A stretch of 64,000 nt of DNA from Pseudoalteromonas sp. SMS1 (GTDB lineage Bacteria > Pseudomonadota > Gammaproteobacteria > Enterobacterales > Alteromonadaceae): contig NZ_JAKGBI010000025.1 in assembly GCF_021530565.1 (NCBI RefSeq), positions 1-64,000 of the forward strand, written 5' to 3'. Below, piece by piece: positions 56,385 to 64,000 of this stretch. The translations under genes were made by a program, and so were the position numbers. How positions within the stretch are numbered: position 1 is the stretch's first letter; each line of letters starts with the position of its first letter. Under the pieces are notes generated by a model. The model made no database searches. It was not told the origin of the DNA and saw only the letters and a list, made by a program, of their open reading frames with translations.

Positions 56385-56967
56385 CACCATCACGCTCGGG
56401 GTTTTGACTCAACCTACTTCCCCAGCTGGAACCAAAATTAGGTAACAGAATAACAGTTCGATGCAGCGACATATAACAAAGCCTTTTGATAAATTGCATT
56501 ATGAATACCGGCTCATAACAAAGGCCCCAGTGAATAGAAAGTATGTCATGCTACTAAGAACGTGCCGTTGTTTTTTGCGACCAAATGACACCGCTTGCTG
56601 AGCGTATGCACCATGCCTTGCGCCCCAGAGCGATGAAAAGCGCAACCTGACCATGGCGTAATCCACGTATTTTACTTCTGCACGTCCATCGCCACATAGA
56701 GCAGTATCACATCTAAACGCGCTACTAAAATGCTTGAAGTCAGTGCGGCATAGGTGAACCTTCGTTTAATATCGAAACGATCTTTTTTATCCCCAGAACA
56801 CCCAACACACTCACGTATGGCGTTTAATGCGCCGAATTAGAGAGGCCTGACAAAATGAACGGTACATCTTGGCATACGCACATTGTCAAACTGTCGTGGA
56901 ATTAAAACGAATTAGATAGGTAAGCAAAGCCCGTCGCTTACAATGCTAGGTATTACAAATTAAGTTC
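56385..56967. other. Gene-poor region, possible coding remnant on the minus strand
   Basis: About 580 bases lack any supported complete gene. On the minus strand one frame runs open for about 60 codons around 56480-56670, without start or ribosome site, and another short hydrophobic frame lies near 56690-56780. They suggest decayed genes, but I recognise no family. Confidence 0.4.
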
Positions 56968-56985
56968 TGGGGTATCGCTACCCCA
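56968..56985 (-). terminator. Hairpin after the broken ydiJ gene
   Basis: A perfect 7-bp stem, TGGGGTA-TCGC-TACCCCA, about 90 bases after the ydiJ stop in the direction of transcription. No T tract follows. Confidence 0.4.
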
Positions 56986-57073
56986 CCCACTTTGTTAAAC
57001 ACGTTACTGTTTGACGAATCAACTCGATTCATAACAATAAGCGCTTACCCACGCATGCCAGCAAGCATCAAAG

Positions 57074-59945
57074 TTATAATAAATCCGCAATAAACTCCAC
57101 AGGATGCTTGGGTTTTCGCCCTTCGTAGCGCTTTACTTGGCTGCGACAAGAGAACCCCGTTGCAATCACTTGCTGTGACTTCACATGCTTTTCCCATGAC
57201 ATGTTGTATAATTGCCGAGCGGCCTCTTGATTCTTTGACTCATGACCATACGTGCCCGCCATCCCACAACACCCAACATTTGGCGCCTGAATCTCAACCC
57301 CCAAGTTTTTGAAAATGGATAACCAAGTAGCCGTTGACGCCCTTGGATTTGTCTCTTCAGTACAGTGAGCAAGCAGCGCCAAAGTGCCTTGATATTCTGT
57401 AATGTGGAGAGTAGATAAGTCTTGTTGTATCAGCCATTCGTGGATTGCCTGAACCCTATAATCTCCCCGCTGAGACTCCGTCAGTACTTTGCGATATTCA
57501 TCTTCATACACAAACACCAAAGCAGAATCCATGCCTACCATCGGGATCTGTAATGTCGACGCTTGCTGTAAAAATGCACTTGTTTTGGCGGCTGTTGCTT
57601 TGAATGCGCTTAAAAACCCTTTTACATGCTTGGTTTTACCATTCTCATGATAGGGTAATAAAATAGCTTGCTTTCCTAGCTTTTCAATAAGGTTAATTGT
57701 CGAGGCGAGCAACTCAGCTTCATAATAACGAGTAAATGGATCTTGAACTATCAGCACATACTGCTCCCTTTGTCGCAGGGTAAGTTTGCTCAATTCATCA
57801 AAATCATAGGCTTTTGTTTTTAACTTATGTTGGCTAAGTTGTGGGAGATCTTGATATCCAATCGTGTTTTTCGCCAACGCATTCATGAGTCGTGAACCCA
57901 TGATTGGATTCAGTATCTTTGCAAAGCGCGACATCATTGGCAGTAAACGTTCGATATTTGCAACCAGGTGATCCTTGAGGCTTCTGCCATATTTTTGGTG
58001 ATAAAAATCAAGAAAGTAGGCCCGCACATTAGGGATATCTACTTTAACAGGGCAAGCACTTGAACACGCTTTACACGCCAAACACGCGTCCATGGCCTTT
58101 TTCACCTCGTGGTTAAGTTGCTTGAGCTTTCCTTCATCAGAGATCATCACTTTATGTGGGTTATGTTTGTCGAAATATTCTGAAAGTTGCTCAGGGAGTT
58201 CCACGCCCCGCTCAGATTGCAGGCGAGTCCACTCCTTAAACAACATTGCACGGCCTTTTGGAGAATCTCTTCTGTCCTTTGTGATTTTATATGAGGGACA
58301 CATTTGAGTCGCTTGGGAATAATTAAAACAGAGCCCATTACCATTACAATTCAGCGTATCCTGAAAACTGGTTTTGATATTAATTGGTACCAAAGCATCG
58401 TAACGAGCCCTTAGCGGACCATCAACCTTGGCGAGCTCGACCTCGCTGTTCAAAGGTGTACAAATTTTACCTGGGTTAAGCTTATTGCGCTTGTCAAAAG
58501 CCGTTTTTATTTTACGCAACTCTAAAAATAGCTCTGGACCAAAGAATTGCGGTCCATATTCACTTCGATACCCTTTGCCATGTTCCCCCCAAAAGAGTCC
58601 CCCATACTTTTTTGTCAATTGCGCGACTTTGTCCGAAATCGGCTTCAGCATGGCTTGTTGAGATTGGTCACATAAATCCAGCGCAGGACGAACATGTAAT
58701 ACGCCTGCATCCACATGTCCAAACATGCCGTAGGACAGCTGATAGTCGTCCAACACGGCTCTAAACTCAGTGATAAAATCCGCAAGATGCTCAGGAGGTA
58801 CCGCGGTGTCTTCAACAAATGCAACCGGTTTTTGATGGCCTTTGCTATTCCCTAATAGGCCCACCGCTTTTTTCCTCATCGCATATATTTTCAAGATATC
58901 AGCTTTGTTTGTGGTGATTGAATAGGACAATACCCCTGACTGCTTGTTCGCAATGAGGGCGTCTAACTTGCTCGTTAATGCGCCCACTTTATCTTCAATA
59001 TCATTTTGCGCTGTGCCATTAAACTCCACCATATTGAGACCATCAGATGTGATCTGTGTCGGCGTTTCTAAAAAGTCCGATACGCTGCGCCATATAAGGC
59101 TCAATAGGTAGAATATTGAGCTTAGCTTCAGCCACAACCGCCAAAGACCCTTCACTTCCAGCAATAATTCGTGTTAGATCAAACGACTCTAAATCGTCAC
59201 TCAATACATTTTTAAGGTCATACCCGGTCAGAAACCTGTTTAATTTTGGAAAAACAGACAGGATTTTTTCTCTTTTTTGCTCACAACTTGCTAGGACTGA
59301 ATTAAATATGCTACCAGCACGCCCAGCTTGTTTCGCCGCCTCTCTAGCCTGCGCTAATGTCATTTTCTGCGTATCAAGTTCATATCCATCGGATAAAAAA
59401 CACTTCAGCCCTAATAGGTGATCGCTGGTTTTGCCATAAACTAAAGAACCTTGCCCAGAGGCGTCAGTATTGATCATCCCCCCGACAGTCGCGCGATTAC
59501 TGGTTGATAAATCCGGCGCGAAAAAAAAACCATGTGGCCGCAAAAATTCGTTTAATTGGTCTTTGATGACGCCAGCTTGTACTCGCACCCACCTCTGCTC
59601 GGTATTTAACTCGATGATGTCACGCAGATGACGAGACAGGTCTAAGATGATCCCTCCTGTCAAAGATTGGCCATTCGTACCCGTTCCACCTCCTCTCGGG
59701 CCAAAATACAACGTGTTAAATTCGTTTCTCTCTGAGAGAGATAACGCCAACTGAATGTCTACATTCGACTTTGGAAACAGCACGGCTTGTGGCATTTGTT
59801 GGTAAATACTGTTATCTGTTGAGTGTACAACTTGCGTTGAGTAGCTGGTATCAACCTCTCCTTCAAACCCTTGTTTTTTTAGCTCATCTGTAAATGCTTT
59901 AACGACTTCATCAGCATGAACATTTGCTTCGGTTTCTCGACCCAT
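57074..59945 (-). pseudogene. ydiJ: Broken ydiJ-like FAD/Fe-S D-2-hydroxyacid dehydrogenase
   Basis: Remnant of a large FAD and iron-sulfur dehydrogenase like E. coli YdiJ (about 1018 residues, a D-2-hydroxyglutarate oxidising enzyme). The N-terminal part, 59945 to about 59043, carries the FAD domain (FGPRGGGTGTNGQSL, LSTSNRATVGGMINTDASGQGSLVYGKTSDH) and then runs into a stop. The C-terminal part, about 59100 to 57074, is in another frame and carries the LYS/acid-binding half, CLACKACSSACPVKVDIPN and the CCGMAG cluster motif. At the junction, near 59090, the protein jumps from VVAEAKLNILPIE to IWRSVSDFLE; about 45-50 residues found in intact YdiJ between these are missing, so the lesion is a deletion plus frameshift. 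ATG 59945 is the probable start. Confidence 0.85.
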
Positions 59946-60033
59946 GTTTTTTTGCGCCCCACAAAATTGATACAATATAACATATCATAAAATTGTGGTG
60001 GTTTATACAATGGCGCCGTACCAGATATCGTAG

Positions 60034-60067
60034 CCCAGTACGTAGAAGTGTCCCCCTGCGTACTGGG
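60034..60067 (-). terminator. Hairpin after the aspartyl protease gene
   Basis: A perfect 9-bp stem, CCCAGTACG paired with CGTACTGGG, starts 22 bases after the stop of the leftward protease gene. It is likely a terminator or a transcript-end hairpin; no T tract. Confidence 0.5.
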
Positions 60068-60089
60068 TTGTTAGGTCACATTAGGTGCT

Positions 60090-61310
60090 TCACCGGCTAT
60101 AGCCATCAATATTCTGCGCGACTAAGTTAAAACACTGATTACCTCTTGCAATACAAAGCGTGTGCTTGCCAACCGTTGTAGACAGCTCCAACCACTCTTT
60201 TTGCCCTAACTCACTGGCATGCACGCCATTAAAGCTCACTACTTCATCACCAACTTCAATACCCGAGCCAAATGCGCCCATGTCTGGCATAACATAACGC
60301 ACAACAAACGCCCCGTTGGTCAGTTTTCTCAGCTCCATACCCAGTAAATTGTACCTCGCTTTAAAACTTGTGCCTGTATACGGTTTGAGGTGCAACGTTA
60401 AATTGTGGTAATCAATTACATACCTGAAATGATTTAGAATAGAACTTCCTATAACGGATTTGCCATCATCACCACCTTCAATAAAGTTCGTTTTGACATT
60501 TTTTAGGGTTAGGTCTGAGACATCTAACTGTGGAATTGTGCCACGATGGTGGATTGCTTGGCCGCTCAAACCAAAGTCTGAGCCAATCACGGTTTTGCCT
60601 TTAAACGTATACCCTGCTTCACGAACATAGTAGTTGTTCAGCTTAAAATAGTGGCGACTCCCAGTATCTAACACCACTTCGTGTGCCATTGTTTGGTTGT
60701 GACCTAAATCGACTTTGCTATCAAGATACAATTTGCTGAGGAAAATGCGCATCGGAATGGCGATTTCTGTTGAATCAGCACTGTGCGCTTGACTGGAAAT
60801 TTCAATCGTTCCCGCTCGAGGATCAATATGCCATGCAAAGTGCTTTAAAATGTCATGGCCAAGTATCCCATCGTATACAGCCTCATCTGGGCGCAAAAAA
60901 TAAGCACTGCTCGTAACTGGCATATATGCAAAGCTCACGTCTTTAAACCGAACATCACCCAACGTAATACTTTTTACATCGGTCTGAAAACCATAAGAGT
61001 TTTCAGCATCCCCCCAGCCACCTAATTCAAGTGGGTAGCCTTCTTTCAATGTCAACTTTTTTACTTTTTCGGAGTCCTTAAGAATTGATACGGATGCGCC
61101 CGTATCCAACAACATTTTAAACCCATGCACGCCATTAATTGTCATGTACACGTAAGGCTTTAAGCCAGTATCTGCCTGTAATTGAGTCTTTTTTTTGTGT
61201 GACTGCCACTGTGGTTTAATGTCATCATTCTCGTATTTAAGCCGAACATAATTGGCAACACTACACCCGTTCAATGCCACTGTACAAAGTAAGATGGTGA
61301 GCAACTTCAT
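60090..61310 (-). CDS. Lipoprotein with two retropepsin-like domains and a PDZ domain
   Basis: A 406-residue lipoprotein: MKLLTILLCTVALNGC gives a signal peptide and lipobox (Cys16). Two retropepsin-like aspartyl protease domains follow, each with a D-T-G active site: LLDTGASVSIL (Asp69) and VVLDTGSRHYF (about 218). The repeat elements YDGILGHDIL and VIGSSILNHF are the matching flap-distal strands in each copy. A PDZ domain covers about 310-390 with GAFGSGIEVGDEVVSFNGV. The start is ATG 61310, preceded by AAAAGGA. Probably a periplasmic aspartyl peptidase; the two copies could act as a pseudo-dimer like pepsin. Substrate unknown. Confidence 0.82.
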   Translation of the reverse strand: MKLLTILLCTVALNGCSVANYVRLKYENDDIKPQWQSHKKKTQLQADTGLKPYVYMTINGVHGFKMLLDTGASVSILKDSEKVKKLTLKEGYPLELGGWGDAENSYGFQTDVKSITLGDVRFKDVSFAYMPVTSSAYFLRPDEAVYDGILGHDILKHFAWHIDPRAGTIEISSQAHSADSTEIAIPMRIFLSKLYLDSKVDLGHNQTMAHEVVLDTGSRHYFKLNNYYVREAGYTFKGKTVIGSDFGLSGQAIHHRGTIPQLDVSDLTLKNVKTNFIEGGDDGKSVIGSSILNHFRYVIDYHNLTLHLKPYTGTSFKARYNLLGMELRKLTNGAFVVRYVMPDMGAFGSGIEVGDEVVSFNGVHASELGQKEWLELSTTVGKHTLCIARGNQCFNLVAQNIDGYSR

Positions 61311-61388
61311 AACACATATCCTTTTACTATTTCGTGCTTTCAAGTTACTAAAAAAAATGTGAAGAAAACGTCAAACGGATTGTGGCTA

Positions 61389-61700
61389 TTAATTTAAAAA
61401 GGGTGCCAAATTAGCAGAGGATAACTGACAAACAGGCAATTTTTGCAAGTCAGATTGAGACATAAATAAAGCATTGCAAGCCACACCGTCAAAATGCGTA
61501 CGTGTTTTTGCATGCTGACTTACGAACCAGCAAGTACAACTTTCTTTTGCTCGTCCTGACTCAAATACATGAGATGGAATGGGAAAACACTCGATCACAG
61601 TTTGTTTCTCAATACCATTCATCTCTATCAATTTGGCCATGCCTAGCAAAAGCAAAGTAGTCATCACCAAACCCAGCACGCTGACAATCACATATTTCAT
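61389..61700 (-). CDS. Small Cys-containing membrane-anchored protein of unknown function
   Basis: A 103-residue protein with an N-terminal hydrophobic helix (about 4-24) serving as signal anchor. Five Cys follow (ECFPIPS, KESCTCWF, GVACNAL, LPVCQLS), probably forming disulfides outside the cytoplasm. GGAGG lies 13 bases before the ATG. It is 78 bases upstream of the double aspartyl protease gene in the same direction and may be co-transcribed. No family recognised. Confidence 0.5.
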   Translation of the reverse strand: MKYVIVSVLGLVMTTLLLLGMAKLIEMNGIEKQTVIECFPIPSHVFESGRAKESCTCWFVSQHAKTRTHFDGVACNALFMSQSDLQKLPVCQLSSANLAPFLN

Positions 61701-61924
61701 ATTGTAATATCTACCTCCAACACATTTTTCTTGCTCAATTGCATCACTCTATCTTGCGATTTTATCATGCCAATACCCTTTGCTGTATAACCCATTACAA
61801 TCAAGCTTAATTCGATAAAATAGAATCTATTGTCCTAGTTATGTGTTTTTACCCTCGCGTTAACTGCAACTAGAATGACTGCATACTTATTAAAAATGAT
61901 TCATGCTTCGTGAGGAGAAAGGCA

Positions 61925-62788
61925 GTGGCGCAGTTACTCAAAGCAACAACACATGATATTGGGGGAATTGAGGTGAAGCGCCTGCTCCCACATATGAAAA
62001 AACGGATGGTGGGTCCTTTTATCTTTTTTGATCGTATGGGGCCGAGCCATTTCCCCCAAGGCCGAGGTATTGAAGTAAAGCCGCACCCTCATATCGGTTT
62101 ATCAACACTGACTTACCTCATCGAGGGGAAAGTGTTACATCGCGACTCGCTCGGTAATCAGCTTGAAATAGCCCCAGGTGATGTCAACTGGATGACTGCT
62201 GGTAAAGGCATTGTACATTCAGAACGAGAAAGCTTTGAAACAAGAGGAAAGCCACATCATATCGATGGTCTACAATCATGGGTTGCATTGCCCAAAGCAT
62301 ATGCCGACATCGCACCGAGTTTTGAACATATCAATCGCGATGAACTCCCTCAGAGCATTCAAGGCGGCATCATGAAGCGCGTCATAGCCGGACATGCTTA
62401 CGGTCTGACATCGCCAATTCGTACTTATTCACCTTTGTTTTACGTCGATATCATCGCAACTATGCAAAACACGCTAGACTTACCCAGTGACACACAAGAA
62501 ACCGCCATCTACATTATTTTTGGTGCCCTGCGTATTGACGACGTTGAATACAACGCTGGTGACTTGGTTCTGATAGAAGATTTACACAGTAGAGTCATAA
62601 CACTCGAAGACTCTAGGGTCATTTTGCTCGGTGGTGACAAATGGGATTCAGTCCCTTATATACACTGGAACTTTGTTTCATTTAGCAAAGCACGTATTGA
62701 CCAGGCGAAACTCGATTGGGAAAACGGTCACTTTCCCGCCATACCAGATGACAACTTAGAGTTTGTCCCCTTACCAACAAGGAAATAA
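61925..62788 (+). CDS. Pirin family protein
   Basis: A 287-residue bicupin of the pirin family. The N-terminal cupin carries the metal ligands in KPHPHIGLSTLTYLIEG and GIVHSERE (two His, His and Glu), and GDVNWMTAGKG is the family signature. The C-terminal cupin is more divergent. GTG 61925 is the best start, because AGGAGAAAGG lies immediately before it; an upstream in-frame GTG at 61910 overlaps that ribosome site. Some bacterial pirins act as quercetinases or redox-linked regulators; the function here is open. The hydrolase-OsmC gene follows after 3 bases, so the two form an operon. Confidence 0.88.
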   Translation: MAQLLKATTHDIGGIEVKRLLPHMKKRMVGPFIFFDRMGPSHFPQGRGIEVKPHPHIGLSTLTYLIEGKVLHRDSLGNQLEIAPGDVNWMTAGKGIVHSERESFETRGKPHHIDGLQSWVALPKAYADIAPSFEHINRDELPQSIQGGIMKRVIAGHAYGLTSPIRTYSPLFYVDIIATMQNTLDLPSDTQETAIYIIFGALRIDDVEYNAGDLVLIEDLHSRVITLEDSRVILLGGDKWDSVPYIHWNFVSFSKARIDQAKLDWENGHFPAIPDDNLEFVPLPTRK

Positions 62789-62791
62789 GCG

Positions 62792-63997
62792 ATGAGAGAA
62801 AGAGTAGAATTCACCAGTGATGGTAATACACTCGCAGGATTGTTAGAGCGCCCAACAGAATCGATTAAAGCCGTTGTACTATTTGCTCACTGTTTTACCT
62901 GTGGCAAAGACATTGCAGCGGCGTCGAGAATATCGAGAGCACTGGTAAAGCAAGGCTATGCTGTACTGCGTTTTGATTTTACAGGACTTGGAAACAGTGA
63001 CGGAGACTTTGCCAATAGTAATTTCTCTTCAAATCTGGCCGATCTTCGCGCTGGCGCAGATTACCTGAGGCAATCTCTTTTTGCACCCCAAATATTAATT
63101 GGTCATAGTCTCGGCGGTGCTGCGGTCTTGGCTGTCGCAAATCAGATTCCAGAGGTAAAAGCGGTTGTCACGATAGGGGCACCGGCGAATGCTCAACATG
63201 TTGTGCATAACTTTTCAGCACATTTAGAAGAAATTAACCACAACGGAGAAGCCCAAGTGCAACTGGGTAAGCGAACGTTCAATATTAAAAAACAATTTCT
63301 TGAAGATCTGAATGAACAAAGCCAACAACAATCAGTAATTAAAAACAAAGCGTTGCTGATTATGCATAGCCCAATTGATGATGTTGTCAGTATCGAACAA
63401 GCAGAGTCCATTTACGTCAATGCTAAGCATCCTAAAAGCTTTATTTCATTGGATGATGCAGATCACCTATTAACCCGCTCGGCTGATGCTGAATATGCTG
63501 CAACTGCAATTACGGGGTGGGTAGATAAATACATTGTGCCCCACCCAGCGCCAAGCACACAAACCGTGCTTCAAGGTGAGCTTGTCGTTACAGAGAAAGA
63601 TCACAAATTTACGTTAAGTGTATCCAGTGATAGTCACTCATGGCTTGCCGATGAGCCAGTAAAAGTCGGCGGAAGAAACCTTGGGCCAGATCCCTATGCG
63701 CACTTATTGGCAGCCTTAGGCACTTGTACTGTCATGACCATGAGGATGTACGCGAATCACAAAGGCCTGCCTGTGGAAGATATCAAAATTACCTTAACAC
63801 ATCAGAAAAACTACCATGACGACTGCAAAAATTGTGACAGTAAACACAATTACACTGAGGAAATAACTCGCCAGATAGAAATACAAGGCCCTATTGACGA
63901 TGCACAAAAGCAAAAGCTACTTGCTATCGCAGACAAGTGTCCTGTGCATAAGACCTTACACAATACAGTACAGGTAAAGACGCAGTTGCATGTATAG
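62792..63997 (+). CDS. Alpha/beta hydrolase - OsmC fusion protein
   Basis: A 401-residue fusion. Residues 1-250 are an alpha/beta hydrolase with nucleophile Ser106 in IGHSLGGA, an acid probably in HSPIDDVV and His in DDADHLLT. Residues about 265-401 are an OsmC/Ohr-type peroxiredoxin-like domain with the two peroxidatic-type Cys: Cys312 in LGTCTVMT and Cys383 in DKCPVHKTL. An extra Cys pair in DDCKNCDSKHNY is present. The OsmC part should reduce organic hydroperoxides, while the hydrolase might release peroxidised acyl groups; that coupling is inference. It sits 3 bases after the pirin gene and ends 3 bases before the window ends. Confidence 0.92.
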   Translation: MRERVEFTSDGNTLAGLLERPTESIKAVVLFAHCFTCGKDIAAASRISRALVKQGYAVLRFDFTGLGNSDGDFANSNFSSNLADLRAGADYLRQSLFAPQILIGHSLGGAAVLAVANQIPEVKAVVTIGAPANAQHVVHNFSAHLEEINHNGEAQVQLGKRTFNIKKQFLEDLNEQSQQQSVIKNKALLIMHSPIDDVVSIEQAESIYVNAKHPKSFISLDDADHLLTRSADAEYAATAITGWVDKYIVPHPAPSTQTVLQGELVVTEKDHKFTLSVSSDSHSWLADEPVKVGGRNLGPDPYAHLLAALGTCTVMTMRMYANHKGLPVEDIKITLTHQKNYHDDCKNCDSKHNYTEEITRQIEIQGPIDDAQKQKLLAIADKCPVHKTLHNTVQVKTQLHV

Positions 63998-64000
63998 CAT

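Noticed and set aside
57074..59945. Two separate functional genes (FAD subunit and Fe-S subunit)
   Set aside because: The two frames match consecutive parts of the single-chain YdiJ family and the start of the second frame lies inside the first; the missing segment falls at the junction, so a broken gene explains it better.
1..64000. tRNA, rRNA, CRISPR arrays, integrases or complete insertion sequences
   Set aside because: None found by eye on either strand; small RNAs cannot be excluded without a computed search.

Overview
The window reads as chromosomal DNA of a marine gammaproteobacterium, most likely Pseudoalteromonas or a close relative in the Alteromonadales. This rests on moderately AT-rich DNA, a secreted M2 dipeptidase, quinone-linked D-lactate dehydrogenase, a YdiJ-type dehydrogenase, many lipoproteins and serine hydrolases, two long TonB-dependent receptors and many signalling proteins. 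I saw no rRNA, tRNA, CRISPR array, complete insertion sequence or prophage.

Layout. 1-9.3 kb: 3' part of an ACE-like peptidase, an ABC exporter pair, a TIP30/YbjT-like NAD(P)-binding protein, a small lipoprotein, dld, an EEP-family lipoprotein and a beta-lactamase-fold lipoprotein. 9.4-15.8 kb: a MATE exporter, a DUF1289 protein, a large mosaic secreted protein with a collagen-like stretch, and a tannase/feruloyl-esterase-family protein behind a Fur-box-like palindrome. 16.5-22.9 kb: a signalling cluster with a receiver protein, an HD-GYP response regulator and a hybrid histidine kinase. 23-28.6 kb: GNAT and YciI proteins around a gene-poor kilobase, then a PepSY membrane protein overlapping a TonB-dependent receptor. 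28.8-40.6 kb: a 2-aminoethylphosphonate (AEP) utilisation region. 40.7-50.2 kb: a serine hydrolase, a miniature FliF-like protein, glutathionyl-hydroquinone reductase with DoxX, a DUF4397-like lipoprotein, divergent oxyR and exported katG, a SpoU methyltransferase and a GNAT protein. 50.5-64 kb: a large PAS-containing chemoreceptor, a MerR-methyltransferase fusion, two small membrane proteins, a broken ydiJ, a double-aspartyl-protease/PDZ lipoprotein, pirin and a hydrolase-OsmC fusion.

The most interesting system is the AEP locus. PhnW (28785-29879) and a leftward operon encoding a TonB-dependent receptor, a DUF5690 membrane protein, PhnX and an FAD oxidoreductase (40544 down to 34107) each have a near-identical CTGGTnTAGACCA operator just upstream of the first gene. 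This matches the GTnTAnAC core known for HutC-type GntR regulators, and a HutC/PhnR-type regulator lies between the two units with a degenerate copy of the site before its own start. No phosphonate ABC transporter or C-P lyase gene is visible. The inferred route is outer-membrane capture by the receptor, inner-membrane entry by the DUF5690 protein, transamination by PhnW and C-P bond hydrolysis by PhnX, giving phosphate, acetaldehyde and alanine.

Other notable points are the Fur-like site at the feruloyl esterase gene, the stand-alone mini-FliF, a ydiJ pseudogene whose internal deletion also shifts frame, and the collagen/TSP3/discoidin/fibrinogen-like mosaic protein.
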